Shown: piece after piece, positions 23,228 to 34,157 of the stretch
How positions within the stretch are numbered: position 1 is the stretch's first letter
Layout of the letters: every line of letters begins with the position of its first letter
NCBI RefSeq assembly: GCF_902167145.1
Contig: NC_050098.1
Location: 129,654,207-129,718,206, forward strand
Source of the DNA: Zea mays
Lineage: Eukaryota > Streptophyta > Magnoliopsida > Poales > Poaceae
DNA: 64,000 nt
Direction of reading: 5' to 3'
Made by a program: the position numbers and the translations under genes
Notes under the pieces: model-generated
The model's input: only the letters and a program-made list of their open reading frames with translations
Databases searched by the model: none
Told to the model about the DNA's origin: nothing

Positions 23228-23664
23228 TGGTGACGAATTCTCTTTCGTCCTTCTTTGGGGGTGAAGGTGCCGGAGAGACAGCTCGGCGGAGCTCCGTTCC
23301 TTTTCTAGGAACGCTTGCTTATTTCTTTCTTGTAATCTATGTCCACTCCTTTGTGGGTGAAGTGGGCAACGAAGTTCTTCGGGTAAGTGAATTCCCGGCT
23401 CTCGACTTGCAAGAGGTAGTCTTCGTCTGGAGCGCAGGAGGTTGCGCTGTCCGTTGTCTTGTTCCGGCTTTCCTGGGGATTTCCAAGGAAAGTCTATTCT
23501 CCGGTGGATCCGCTATGTGGTGCAGAATTCCCTTTTCATCTGCTATGGACAAGATGGACTCGAAGCAAAATACATATCCAGGGCGAAGAGCGATCTTGCA
23601 CTAGGAAGTGACAGCCATTGAGCTAGCTTGGATCAACGACACACACCCTACCTGGCACGCAAAC
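23228..23664 (-). other. Leader and primer binding site of the Grande-like element
   Basis: Sequence between the 5' LTR and gag on the - strand. The primer binding site region is at 23646-23661 (minus strand TGCGTGCCAGGTAGGG), next to the LTR end at 23665. The leader matches that of the second Grande-like element (57187-57489), including a frame encoding ADEKGILHHIADPP. I cannot say which tRNA primes it. Confidence 0.68.
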
Positions 23665-24278
23665 TGTCGGTGTTTGGAGCCCGACCGCACACCTGGGGTT
23701 ACCCTCGCGGTGCTTTTGGGTAGGACGGTGCTGTTGACTGTAACTCAATGGTTCGTGCGAGATGCATGAGAGATGACAGGCGATTTTCTACAGGTTCGGG
23801 CTGCTTTGAGATGCGTAACACCCTACTTCCTGGTGTGGATCTTTATGTGGTAGGTTACAAGGGAAAGCTCCTGTATGGAGAAAGGCTAATGAGTTGAGTA
23901 GATGGTCGATGGAAATGATGGGGTACCCCTAGGCCTTATATACTCGACCGTGGGGCACTACATGCGTATGTGATGATGATATGTCCCTAAACAATAGTGA
24001 ACCGACTGAATTGATCTTCCTATAATCTTGCCAACTTATCTCTATTCCATTCCGACGTTCCAGGGCGTTGTGCACGGAAAAGTTGGGCGGACGCTACAGA
24101 TAGCGTTCGAGTTTGACGAGTTGCTTGGGCTTGAGCCCGCTTCCTTCCTGCGCCAGCCCATTCCGTCAGTAGTCCTCCCCTGTTCCACGAAGAGATGGCC
24201 TAGCGAGATAACAGGCCTAAGGCCTCTCGCGAGGCCTTCTTACCTTCTAGTGGACCCAGGGGATATCTGTCCCCCACA
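23665..24278 (-). repeat. 5' LTR of the Grande-like element (614 bp)
   Basis: Minus-strand LTR starting TGTGGGGGACAGATATCCCC (right end) and ending CACCGACA (left end). It is homologous to the LTR at 56555-57186. A TATA box TATATAAGG lies at 23934-23942. Its right flank AAGAC (24279-24283) should be the target duplication in the Huck-like host. Confidence 0.87.
23934..23942 (-). promoter_or_regulatory. TATA box of the Grande-like LTR
   Basis: TATATAAGG followed by CCTAGGGG on the - strand. The same arrangement occurs in the other Grande-like LTR at 56891-56899. Confidence 0.6.
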
Positions 24279-24309
24279 AAGACCCTAAACTCTCAAATAT
24301 ACAAGCTTT

Positions 24310-27300
24310 AGCCTTATTTTAAGACTTTATCGGCAGCTTCGTTCAAGAGTCTGTTGACAGCTTCGTCAATGGCCTCGTTAGCAATTCTAATTATGTCGGG
24401 TACCCCTTCAGAGATGGATCAGCTTCAGGATCATATGGCTCTAGAGGGAGAGAAAGCTCAGCTGCATCAAAATACAATTATCTGTTAGTACCAAAGCTAC
24501 AATAATTTACGAAGCTAAGCTGTAATGGATATACCTATAAGTCTGGCGCGTTCAGCAGTTTCTTCAGCTCCGTTAGCCTCTTCTAAGGCGTCGTGAGACT
24601 CTTTCTAATTTCTTCTAATAGCTTCGTCAGCTATCTCTCGGCCGCCTTTCAGTCATACTTCGGAATAGAACTTTCCGCTTAATGCAGTAGTGTAGGCCAA
24701 AGAGTTTTTAATGTCATCAGCTGAAAGCGAGAATCCTGACTGAACCACAGCCTTAGCATGTTCGCAGCCCACCTTTTCTAGGACCAACACGGCCCCTCGG
24801 ACACCGACGAAGGCACAGAAATCTCCTCTGTCGCTAAGAATTTCTTCGGAAGCCTCGGTTTCGCCATTAATCCAGCAGATAACCCCGTCAAGATCACCGC
24901 GGATGAAATTCTGCTCTATGGAAAATGCGCCAACTTTAGAAAAGCTATTCTTCAAATTCTTAGCACATTCTGTAGCAACATTATAGCACTCTTCCTTAGC
25001 ATGATGGAGCTCTTCAACATTTTTATGTACCCTTGAGCGTTCAATATAATATATTCATGTTTTGTTAGCTCTACATTAAAATTTGCAATTGCTTCAGCAA
25101 GTTTCTTTTCTAATTCTTGCACTTCAGCTTTGTGCACTTCTGCTTGAGTGGACATTTTAGCTTCACTAGATTTTAGCCTTTCAACCAAAGATAGTAAAAT
25201 CATATCATTTGCAATAGCTTTGTTTCTCAAAGCTAAAACCTTTGATCGAAGGTTTCCAATTGCCACCTAATAGCTTTCACCCTCTACATCTTTTTGAGCT
25301 TTTAAGGCCTTGCTAAGAATTAGTCCCTACCAAACAAAGAATGAACAAATAATAACAATAAGAATTACAACAAACAAATAGTTCACTAAAACAAAAATTA
25401 CCAAATACGAAGCTAAAATGTACAAACCTTCAAGCTATTATAGGCGAGACTATCAACAAGTTAGTCCTTAATCATCACAGACAAGCCAAGCTCAAGTTTC
25501 GGATAGCCCATTTTGTCCATCATCTCGCGACAAACATTAATCTCTTTACTGTCTGGTAGACAGTAGAGGAAGTCATCTTCGTCATTTCCTCCATATACCA
25601 AGGACCCTCGGGGTTATTTGAAGTCCTTGGCATAATGTTGCACCTCGGCAATTTGCTCTGATGATAACTGCTTTCCCAAAGCATGTTGAACAATATATTC
25701 TAGATCGCTCTGCGAAGGTGCTTCGGGAGTAGGTGATGTGGACTTCTCTGGAAGACTTTCTTATATTAACTTCACTGGCCTAGCCCCCAAAGATCCTGCT
25801 TCAGCGTGAATAGAAGCAGTGCTTGTAGTAACCACTTCTCTTGTATCTTTAATCTCTTCACTAGAGGCTTCGGCAGAGGCGGGAGTCGCCATTTTCAGGG
25901 ACTCCATAACAGCATCCAAAACACTAGTCATCCTCCTCTTCCTCGTGGTTGTTGCCGTCGTAATTGATGGCTTCGGCAACTCTGCCATTATTGGAGGGCC
26001 CAGCGGTTTTGGTTGTTCTTCTGTTGTTTTCCTCGTTTCTGGTTCTTCTACCTCACCAGCACTAGCCTTGGTTGACATGATAGGAACTGCTTCCGCAGCT
26101 TTGGCTGACATGGCAGGGACAACTTCGGCATTCTCAAAAAACTCTACCTCCACTATCATGGGCACTGTAGTCGTCCCGACAAGCTTCAGCCAACGTGTCA
26201 GGACCTTGGCCCATTTTGGCTTCGACGCACCAGAAGAGGTCGAAGTAGCAACTTTCCTTTTTCTTCCTTGCCTTCGGGCAGGAAAATAGTAATCATGATA
26301 AACAAACCCAATTACATCAAAAACTCTATTTAGTCTTCTTTTCCCTCGAGCGCTGAAGGCAACAGTCATGGCCTTGTCCTCCACCTTCGAGTAGGCTCCT
26401 AGTAGCTCATCACTGGTTGACTCTATATCATCTAGCCAATCATCATTTGGCTCGTCAAATTGGCTTCTATACCGGAAGGTATACTTAAGATAAACGAAGC
26501 CACCTTGGTTGGAGCCAGCAGCAGTTTCCTTCGGCATTTCCCATTCATTCACAAGAGGCCATACTTTGAAAGCAATGTGTTCTTAAACTAAATCACTGGT
26601 ACCGATGTAAGTACATACGGTGTTGAAAGCCATTAGGCATGCTTGCACCTCATTCCCAATTGCAATTGATGGTCTTCTAATGCCGAAGCGCGATCATATG
26701 GGACGTTTAGTGATGCCCCTCACATCCTCCCTCTGATTCAGATATTCTTTACGTAGAACCATTGCTTCATCCAAGGACCCAGCCACTTCTTTTGAAATGT
26801 TGGCACATGATAATTTGCCTCAGAGTAGGGCACGAAGTTGTTATGGTATTGTTCCTTTCTGGTTGCCTTTGTCTAGTAGGATAACTCATGAATATTGCAG
26901 AAACACCTAGCATCCGGCTCTAGCCCTTGACTCCTCATAGCCCATATAAACCCCCCACTTTAATAAAAGCTTCGGGGGTAAGTTGATGAAGGTATATTTC
27001 GAATGTCTTCAGAACTTCAACCAACATCTTGTGTAGTGGGAAGCAAAGCCCGGCTTTCATGAAGCTTTTAAAGACTACCACCTCATCAGCTTCGGGAAGA
27101 GGAACGGTGCTTTCTCCCCCGGCCCTCACTATAGAAATATCATGAAAATATTTGCCCTTCATTGCTTCGATTTGCCCTTGCTTAACAATTGACTTCCCAA
27201 AAACAACATGGCTCGGCCTCCACGGCTGATCTTCGACATCTTCATTTCCACTCTCCACATCAAAACTGTCATTGTCGCTGGAGTCCCCAGACAACCCAGC

Positions 27301-27396
27301 TAGCATCTCATTGGTGATCTTTTCCGCGTTGGTCTTTTCCATTGCTTCGTAAAACCTAGCCATTGTGGGGTCTATAATCTTCTTGTCCTCAGCCAT
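24310..27396 (-). pseudogene. Antisense gene (aORF) of the Huck-like element, three exons
   Basis: Gene on the - strand, opposite to its host element. Exon 1 (27396-25428) begins MAEDKKIIDPT and contains a domain like the Pfam 'putative gypsy type transposon' family (CFPLHKMLVEVL, then YLHQLTPEAF). A middle part (NEWEMPKETAAGSNQGG, FDEPNDDWLDDIE, RLNRVFDVIGF) and an Ala/Glu-rich linker follow. Exon 2 (25326-24535) encodes a long coiled coil followed by a segment containing FSIEQNFIRGDLDGV. Exon 3 starts at 24461. Introns 25427-25327 and 24534-24462 have GT-AG ends. Frameshifts and stops near 26930, 26550-26700, 25755 and 25270 break it. Function is not established; such aORFs are spliced and carry their own promoter. 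Confidence 0.72.
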
Positions 27397-27686
27397 TTAG
27401 ATGATGGTTACGACAAGTGCCGAAGCTTAGAAATCAATCGAGCTCATAAAAGAGAAGGCTAAAATAGCAATCGCAACACAAACAGCTAAATGACATGAAA
27501 AATATTCACGGCACAAACCTCTATATATATACTCAGAGCTCCACCGCTTGGTGGGTCCCGCTGTTTCGAATGGTTTGCTATCCTAGCGAAGGGAAGGTGT
27601 TTTTTCAGACCTTCGGCTAAAGGCCTTCGTTCATATTGTAGTCTGAATTCGTTACAGAGGAACAAATTAATACTGCGAGGGGCTAC
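27397..27686. other. Spacer between aORF start and 3' LTR, with polypurine tract
   Basis: Non-coding. It holds the presumed aORF promoter (minus strand TATA at 27522-27531) and, on the + strand, the purine-rich tract GCGAGGGGCTAC at 27675-27686 that abuts the LTR and would prime plus-strand DNA. Confidence 0.6.
27522..27531 (-). promoter_or_regulatory. TATA box for the antisense gene
   Basis: TATATATATA on the - strand, about 126 bases upstream of the aORF ATG at 27396. The position suits a promoter with a 5' leader of roughly 90-100 bases, independent of the LTR promoter. Confidence 0.5.
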
Positions 27687-28348
27687 TGTTGGGCCTTCCT
27701 CTTCCGAAGATCCTAAAAAACATGACTAACCATCTGCTTTTTGCATAACATGATTTGCTACAGGGAGCTTTGACTTCAGGATGGAGTTTTCTCCCATGGC
27801 AAAGGTATACAAGACGAAGATATAGCCTGAAGATGATAAGAATTAATTAGCCAAAGAGTAACAGCTTCAGCTTAAAATGATGATGAAGACCAAACATGAT
27901 GCTGACCCAAAGAGAAAAAGACTAGCTAGTCCCTAATGATTTATGTTGTAGTTATGAGTAAATGTTGAGGACACAAATGTACTTTTACTCGGGTTGCATC
28001 CTGTGCCTATAAATAGATGAACAGTAGCACCGTACTGTTCACGTTGGATTGTAATCGCTCTCGCATTAACACCTTCGAACAAGCCGAAGGTATTAGTGTA
28101 AATATAAATTCTGCTGATGTCCATATGTGTATTATGAAATACGTGTATGTATGAGCCAATAAATTACATTCATTGTCTTTACATATCCAAGTTCTTATGA
28201 ATCATGAAGGCATGTCCTTCATGACCTTCGTCTGAAGATTATTATATCCGAGAGAAAATAATACTTTGGATGAAGAAGGTCCATGACCTTTAATAATTGT
28301 GTTGCTTTGTTCTTGATTCACAACATTTGAGAACAAGTGACCAACAGG
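27687..28348 (+). repeat. 3' LTR of the Huck-like element (662 bp)
   Basis: It starts TGTTGGGCCTTCC after the purine tract and ends GACCAACA. It has TTCGGAAG-type motifs near its start and a TATA box at 28008-28015. It directly abuts GGTATCAAAGCC of element B, so GGTAT (28349-28353) should be the target duplication. Confidence 0.78.
28008..28015 (+). promoter_or_regulatory. TATA box of the Huck-like LTR
   Basis: TATAAATA, followed by AGATGAACAGTAG; this is the clearest promoter element in the LTR. Confidence 0.6.
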
Positions 28349-28556
28349 TATCAAAGCCTTGCTGACTGTAGGACCGTTAACCTAGACTAGAATGGTCGCA
28401 CTAAGGACTATAGACCCCTACCCTTACCTTGACCCTTGGTGTCACTTCAAAAGTTGGTCATCTTGACCAATTCTATGTTATATTACTGAGGCGAGGGGAT
28501 TACTTGCTGGTTATATAGTTCTACTCTCACTCTTGTGCTTACGATGACTTTTGTAG
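28349..28556 (+). other. Primer binding site and leader of element B
   Basis: GGTATCAAAGCC at 28349-28360 matches the start of the plant initiator-tRNA-Met primer site (TGGTATCAGAGCC) apart from the missing first T and one change. Its 5' LTR is missing because the Huck-like element inserted here. The leader has no coding signal and ends in CTTTTGTAG at 28548-28556, directly before the ORF0 ATG. Confidence 0.6.
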
Positions 28557-28874
28557 ATGGTCTGTATTAGATGCACTGCACGTAACTCAGTGATCCCCTT
28601 TTTGCCCTCTCGCCTTGCGGAGCGCCCACTGTGTCGCACGGTGACGAGTGAGTCTAGCCATCTGGAGAGACTGCATCGTCGCCTGCACGAGGAGCAGGAG
28701 CACCAAAGCCAGGAGCAGGAGCAGTAGGACTCTTCCCCTCGCCTCAACAGGAGATGGAGTCTGGGACTAGGAGGCAGCCTTCCCCTGCACCTCAGCTAGA
28801 GATGCCCCCTGCACCACCACAGGGCATCCCGACTACTGGAGGAGACCCTGACGCAGACGACGACGACGTTGGTG

Positions 28875-28879
28875 GTAGT
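28875..28879. repeat. Target duplication GTAGT, left copy
   Basis: GTAGT directly before the Sirevirus LTR start at 28880; the second copy is at 37862-37866, after the other LTR. Confidence 0.95.
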
Positions 28880-30154
28880 TGAGAGCACCTAGAGGGGGGG
28901 GTGAATAGGTGATCCTGTAAAAGTTCAAAACTTAAGCCACAAAAACTTGTTAAGGGTTAGCACAAGTATGGCCAAGTGGCTAGAGAGAACTCAAAACACG
29001 ATAACCACAAGAAAGCAATCACAGAGTTGACACGGTGGTTATCCCGTGGTTCGGCCAAGTACAAAACTTGCCTACTCCACGTTGTGGCGTCCCAACGGAC
29101 GAGAGTTGCACTCAACTCCTCTCAAGTGATCCAATGATCAACTTGAATACCACGGTGTTTTTCTTTCCTTTGATCTTTTCCCGTTTGCGAGGAATCTCCA
29201 CAACTTGGAGTCTCTCGCCCTTACAATTGAGTTCACAAAGAATACGGAGTAAGGTGGGAATGAGCAACGCACACAAGACTCGAAAATCAGAGCAACAACA
29301 CGCACACAAGTCGCAACAAGAGCTCGCAACGCAACACAAAGAGTTCACAACTCCACAAGAGCTCTATATGCTATCACAATGAAACGAATGCGTGAGATTG
29401 ATGTCTTGGTGCTTAGAAGAGTTGTAGGAATGCTTGGTATTCTCCTCCATGCGCCTAGGGGTCCCTTTTATAGCCCCAAGGCAGCTAGGAGCCGTTGGGA
29501 ACAAATCTGGAAAGCCATCTTTGCCTTCTGTCTCGTGGCGCACCGGACAGTCCGGTGCACACCGGACACTGTCCGGTGCCCGATTTGTTTCCTTAAATGG
29601 CGAAGCCGACCGTTGCCGACCGTTGCAGATCTGGCGCACCGGACAGTCCGGTGCACACCGGACAGTCCGGTGCTTCCTTCCGACCGTTGGCTCGGCCACG
29701 TGTCGCGCGCCGATCGCGCGGCCGACCATTGGCCCGGCCGACCGTTGGCTCACCGGACAGTCCGGTGCACACCGGACAGTCCGGTGAATTTTAGCCGAAG
29801 TCGCCGGAGAAAAACCCGAGAGCGGCCTCTTCGGCCGAGGCAGCCTGGCGCACCGGACACTGTCCGGTGCACCACCGGACACTGTCCGGTGCACCACCGG
29901 ACAGTCCGGTGCCCCAGACCGAAGCAGCCCCTTGGCTGTACACAGCCAAGTCTTCTCTTCTCTTCTTCTATCTGTTTCTAACACTTAGACAAATATATTA
30001 GTACACAAAACCAATGTACTAAGGCTTAGAAACATACCTTAACTTGTGATTTGCACTTTGATCATCCTTGGGCATATTTTCACATTTAAGCACTTGTGTT
30101 TGCACTCAATCACCAAAATACTTAGAAATGGCCCAAAGGCACATTTCCCTTTCA
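28880..30154 (-). repeat. 3' LTR of the intact Sirevirus (1275 bp)
   Basis: On the + strand it runs TGAGAGCACC to CCCTTTCA. It contains nine near-identical CACCGGAC-type palindromes between 29541 and 29913, and a TATAAAAG (minus strand) at 29465-29472. Confidence 0.95.
29541..29913. repeat. Cluster of nine CACCGGAC palindromes
   Basis: Nine copies of CACCGGACAGTCCGGTG or the longer CACCGGACACTGTCCGGTG, mostly in pairs about 19-23 bp apart, interspersed with CCGACCGTTGGC-type repeats. All lie upstream of the LTR TATA box in the element's orientation. The cluster recurs in the other LTR at 37248-37620. Sirevirus LTRs are known for this conserved palindrome; protein binding is suspected, not shown here. 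Confidence 0.92.
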
Positions 30155-30943
30155 ATCTCCCCCTTTTTGGTGATTTATGCCAACACAATATAAAGCAACT
30201 AGAACAAGTGCAAAATCACTTTAAATAAAAACTCAAATTGGTTTTATTCAATTTTGGCATATATGGATCATCCTTTGCCACCACTTGGTTTGTTTTTGCA
30301 AATCAAACTCAAATCTCTATCTCTAAGTCAAACACACATGTTGAAGTATAAAGAGAGTCATTCCAAAAGAGATTGATCAAAGATTTCAAAAACTCCCCCT
30401 ATTTCCCATAATCAATACTTCTCCCCACAAGAAGCCAACTTTTGACAAGAGAGACAATAAAAGCTTTTGACACAACAAAAACTCTATTCTACTATTTTCA
30501 AAATCTCTCAAGTGGTAGCTGATCCATTTATCGCTTTGGCCTTTATTTTCTCCCCCTTTGGCATCAAGCACCAAAACGGGATCAATCTTGGCCTTTTAAC
30601 CTCATTGCCTCACCAAAGTCTTCAATTAAGAGCAAATGGCAATAAGATTTCATGAGATGAACTTGGAATTAGTTACCCTCTCATCGGAGTGCAGTGGAAG
30701 TCTTTCATGGTCCAAGTCCACCTTTTCCCTTTCAATCCTCCTTCGAGACTAAATTATCAAACTCAAGCACAAGGTTAGTCTCAAAGGGTCAAGTTGTAAC
30801 ACATCTCCCCCTAAACATGTGCATCACTTTGCAACGGACTTGTGAGGTCCAGGAAGTGTTTGTACAACTTGAGCACCATAATAAGCAACATAATGCAAAA
30901 AAAAGGAACATGATCAAAAGCATAACTACATGTATGCTACAAT
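30155..30943 (-). other. 3' untranslated region with repeated polypurine tracts
   Basis: Non-coding region between pol and the 3' LTR. The functional polypurine tract (minus strand, AAAAAGGGGGAGAT) lies at 30155-30169 next to the LTR. Further AGGGGGAG copies (+ strand CTCCCCCT) occur at 30393-30400, 30550-30557 and 30805-30812. Several such tracts are a Sirevirus hallmark. Confidence 0.82.
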
Positions 30944-33900
30944 TCAATCCAGGTTCCGCGAATCTAAGACATTTAGCTCACTACGCAACCTGCAAAAGGT
31001 CTTCTCATCTAGAGGCTTAGTGAAGATATCGGCTAGCTGGTTCTCGGTGCTAACATGAAACACTTCGATATCTCCCTTTTGCTGGTGGTCTCTCAAAAAG
31101 TGATGCCGGATGTCTATGTGCTTTGTGCGGCTGTGCTCAACAGGATTCTCCGCCATGCGGATAGCACTCTCATTGTCACATAGGAGTGGGACTTTGCTCA
31201 GATTGTAGCCAAAGTCCCGGAGAGTTTGCCTCATCCAAAGTAGTTGCGCGCAACACTGACCTGCGGCAACGTACTCGGCCTCAGCGGTGGATAGGGCAAC
31301 GGATGTTTGTTTCTTAGAGTTCCATGACACCAGGGACCTTCCTAAGAATTGGCACGTCCCCGATGTACTCTTCCTATCGACCTTACATCCAGCATAGTCG
31401 GAGTCTGAGTATCCAACTAAGTCAAAGGTAGACCCTTTTGGATACCAGAGCCCGAAGCAAGGCGTAGCAACCAAATATCTAAGAATTCGCTTCACCGCCA
31501 CTAAGTGACACTCCTTAGGATCGGATTGAAATCTAGCACACATGCACACGCTAAGCATAATATCCGGTCTACTAGCACATAAGTAAAGCAAAGAACCTAT
31601 CATTGACCGGTATGCTTTTTGATCAACGGACTTACCTCCTTTGTTGAGGTCGGTGTGTCCGTCGGTCCCCATTGGCGTCTTTGCGGGCTTGGCGTCCTTC
31701 ATCCCAAACCGCTTTAGCAGATCTTGCGTGTACTTCGTTTGGGAGATGAAGGTGCCTTCCTTGAGTTGCTTCACTTGGAACCCAAGGAAGTAGTTCAACT
31801 CGCCCATCATCGACATCTCGAATTTCTGCGTCATCACCCTGCTAAACTCTTCACAAGACTTTTGGTTAGTAGAACCAAATATTATGTCATCGACATAAAT
31901 TTGGCACACAAACAAATCACCATCACATGTCTTTGTAAAAAGAGTTGGATCGGCCTTCCCAACCTTGAAAGCATTAGCAAGTAAAAAGTCTCTAAGGCAT
32001 TCATACCATGCTCTTGGGGCTTGCTTAAGTCCATAGAGCGCCTTAGAGAGCTTACACACGTGGTCGGGGTACCGTTCATCCTCGAAGCCAGGGGGTTGCT
32101 CCACGTACACCTCCTCCTTGATTGGCCCGTTGAGGAAAGCGCTCTTCACATCCATTTGGTACAACCTGAAAGAATGGTGAGCGGCATATGCTAGCAAAAT
32201 ACGAATGGACTCTAGCCTAGCCACAGGAGCAAAGGTCTCCTCAAAGTCCAAACCTGCGACTTGGGCATAACCTTTTGCCACAAGTCGAGCCTTGTTCCTC
32301 GTCACCACCCCGTGCTCGTCCTGTTTGTTGCGGAACACCCACTTGGTTCCCACAACATTTTGCTTCGGACGAGGCACCAGTGTCCAAACTTCATTGCGCT
32401 TGAAGTTGTTTAGCTCCTCTTGCATGGCCAACACCCAGTCCGGATCTAGCAAGGCCTCCTCTACCCTGAAAGGCTCAATAGAAGAGACAAAAGAGTAATG
32501 CTCACAAAAATTAACTAATCGAGATCGAGTAGTTACTCCCTTGCTAATGTCACCCAGAATTTGGTCGACGGGATGATCCCTTTGAATCATCGCTCGAACT
32601 TGGGTTGAAGGTGCCGGTTGCACTTCTTCCTCCATCACATGATTATCTTGTGCTCCCCCTTGATCGAGCGCCTCCACTTGAGGTACCTGTTCGTCATCTT
32701 CGGTTGGGGGATGCACCATAGTTGAGGAAGAAGGTTGATTTCGTTCATCTTGTTCCTGTGGCCGTACTTCTCCAATCGCCATGGTCCGTATAGCGGCCGT
32801 CGGAACATCTTCTTCATCTATATCATCACAATCAACAACTTGCTCTCTTGGAGAGCCATTAGTCTCATCAAATACAACGTCGCTAGAGACTTCAACCAAA
32901 CCCGATGATTTGTTGAAGACTCTATACGCCTTTGTATTTGAGTCATAACCTAACAAAAACCCTTCTACAGCTTTGGGAGCAAACTTAGAATTTCTACCCT
33001 TCTTCACTAGAATGTAGCATTTACTCCCAAATACACGAAAGTACGATACATTGGGTTTGTTACCGGTTAGTAGCTCATACGACGTCTTCTTGAGGAGGCG
33101 ATGAAGGTAGACCCTGTTGATGGCGTGGCACGCCGTGTTCACGGCTTCCGTCCAAAAGCACTCGGGGGTCTTGAACTCTCCTAGCATCGTCCTCGCCATG
33201 TCGATGAGCGTCCTGTTCTTCCTCTCTACCACACCATTTTGCTGTGGTGTGTAGGGAGCGGAGAACTCGTGCTTGATCCCTTCCTCTTCAAGGAACTCCT
33301 CCACTTGAAGGTTCTTGAACTCGGACCCGTTGTCGCTTCTTATCTTTTTCACTTTGAGCTCAAACTCATTTTGAGCTCTCCTGAGGAAGCGTTTGAGAGT
33401 CCCTTGGGTTTCGGATTTTTCCTGCAAAAAGAACACCCAAGTGAAGCGGGAAAAGTCATCAACAATAACTAAACCATACTTACTTCCTCCTATGCTCAGA
33501 TAGGCGACAGGTCCGAAGAGGTCCATATGCAGCAGCTCCAGGGGTCTTGAAGTGGTCATCACGTTCTTGCTGTGATGTGCTCCTCCCACTTGTTTACCTG
33601 CTTGACAAGCTGCACAAGGTCTATCTTTTTCGAAATGCACGTTAGTCAAACCTATCACGTGTTCTCCCTTTAGAAGCTTGTGAAGGTTCTTCATCCCCAC
33701 ATGTGCTAAGCGGCGATGCCACAGCCAGCCCATGCTAGTCTTAGCTATTAAGCATGCATCTAGACCGGCCTCTTCTTTTGCAAAATCAACTAAATAAAGT
33801 TTGCCGTCTAATACACCCTTAAAAGCTAATGAACCATCGCTTCTTCTAAAGACAGACACATCTATATTTGTAAATAGACAATTATATCCCATATGACATA

Positions 33901-34150
33901 ATTGACTCACAGATAGCAGATTGTATCCAAGACTCTCTACTAAAAATACATTAGAGATAGAATGCTCATTAGAAATCGCAATTTTACCTAAACCTTTTAC
34001 CTTGCCTTGATTCCCATCACCGAATACAATTGAATCTTGGGAATCTTTATTCTTGACGTAGGAGGTGAACATCTTCTTCTCCCCCGTCATATGGTTTGTG
34101 CATCCGCTGTCGATAATCCAGCTTGAACCCCCGGATGCATAAACCTGCAA
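30944..34150 (-). CDS. pol: Sirevirus Pol (protease, integrase, RT, RNase H)
   Basis: Intact 1068-codon frame. It is probably expressed as an extension of Gag, because the frame lies +1 to gag and overlaps its end by a few dozen bases; the codon at 34150 is TTG, not a true start. Domains in order: aspartic protease with DSG at residues 14-16; integrase with zinc finger ([13 protein letters not shown], then CAACQ), catalytic Asp210, Asp273 and Glu309 (D-D-35-E); a low-complexity linker at about 430-540; reverse transcriptase (about 585-830) with YVDD at 752-755; RNase H (about 910-1060) with YSDSDYAG and [11 protein letters not shown]. All key residues are present. It reverse-transcribes and integrates the element from cytoplasmic particles. 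Confidence 0.95.
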   Translation of the reverse strand: MQVYASGGSSWIIDSGCTNHMTGEKKMFTSYVKNKDSQDSIVFGDGNQGKVKGLGKIAISNEHSISNVFLVESLGYNLLSVSQLCHMGYNCLFTNIDVSVFRRSDGSLAFKGVLDGKLYLVDFAKEEAGLDACLIAKTSMGWLWHRRLAHVGMKNLHKLLKGEHVIGLTNVHFEKDRPCAACQAGKQVGGAHHSKNVMTTSRPLELLHMDLFGPVAYLSIGGSKYGLVIVDDFSRFTWVFFLQEKSETQGTLKRFLRRAQNEFELKVKKIRSDNGSEFKNLQVEEFLEEEGIKHEFSAPYTPQQNGVVERKNRTLIDMARTMLGEFKTPECFWTEAVNTACHAINRVYLHRLLKKTSYELLTGNKPNVSYFRVFGSKCYILVKKGRNSKFAPKAVEGFLLGYDSNTKAYRVFNKSSGLVEVSSDVVFDETNGSPREQVVDCDDIDEEDVPTAAIRTMAIGEVRPQEQDERNQPSSSTMVHPPTEDDEQVPQVEALDQGGAQDNHVMEEEVQPAPSTQVRAMIQRDHPVDQILGDISKGVTTRSRLVNFCEHYSFVSSIEPFRVEEALLDPDWVLAMQEELNNFKRNEVWTLVPRPKQNVVGTKWVFRNKQDEHGVVTRNKARLVAKGYAQVAGLDFEETFAPVARLESIRILLAYAAHHSFRLYQMDVKSAFLNGPIKEEVYVEQPPGFEDERYPDHVCKLSKALYGLKQAPRAWYECLRDFLLANAFKVGKADPTLFTKTCDGDLFVCQIYVDDIIFGSTNQKSCEEFSRVMTQKFEMSMMGELNYFLGFQVKQLKEGTFISQTKYTQDLLKRFGMKDAKPAKTPMGTDGHTDLNKGGKSVDQKAYRSMIGSLLYLCASRPDIMLSVCMCARFQSDPKECHLVAVKRILRYLVATPCFGLWYPKGSTFDLVGYSDSDYAGCKVDRKSTSGTCQFLGRSLVSWNSKKQTSVALSTAEAEYVAAGQCCAQLLWMRQTLRDFGYNLSKVPLLCDNESAIRMAENPVEHSRTKHIDIRHHFLRDHQQKGDIEVFHVSTENQLADIFTKPLDEKTFCRLRSELNVLDSRNLD

Positions 34151-34157
34151 GGCAAAT

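Larger units (their letters stand above)
10345..24278 (-). mobile_element. Grande-like Tat Ty3/gypsy element, disrupted
   Basis: Tat-lineage Ty3/gypsy element on the - strand. From its 5' end it holds a 614 bp 5' LTR (23665-24278), primer binding site (23646-23661), leader ORF, gag, protease, RT, RNase H, integrase, a tandem-repeat region (12678-13182) and a spliced antisense gene (10351-12427). The 3' end and 3' LTR are cut off by element A and lie left of the window. A 4.3 kb solo LTR splits pol at 14973-19306. The LTR of about 0.6 kb, the antisense gene and the repeats before the 3' LTR are as I recall Grande. All coding frames are broken. The right target duplication should be AAGAC (24279-24283). 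Confidence 0.82.
24279..28348 (+). mobile_element. Huck-like Tat Ty3/gypsy element, 3' part
   Basis: 3' end of a + strand Tat element: an antisense spliced gene (27396 down to about 24310), a spacer, a purine-rich tract GCGAGGGGCTAC (27675-27686) and the 3' LTR (27687-28348). The rest, including gag-pol, lies left of the window beyond the Grande-like insertion. Naming it Huck-like rests on the antisense protein and TTCGG-rich LTR, which I recognise as abundant in maize. I have not confirmed the family. Confidence 0.72.

Noticed and set aside
27687..28348. This LTR as the 5' LTR of element B, because a tRNA-Met-like primer site follows it
   Set aside because: Element B's 3' LTR (50638-52381) is unrelated in sequence and length, and the antisense gene to the left marks this LTR as the 3' LTR of a different element.
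29541..29913. Regularly repeated short palindromes resembling a CRISPR array
   Set aside because: They lie inside a plant LTR, spacers are not unique or of constant length, and there are no cas genes.
29364..29984. About 200-codon frames on both strands of the Sirevirus LTR, repeated at 37071-37691
   Set aside because: They are built from the CACCGGAC palindromes, which read as repeated peptides in every frame. Both strands being open is a repeat artefact.
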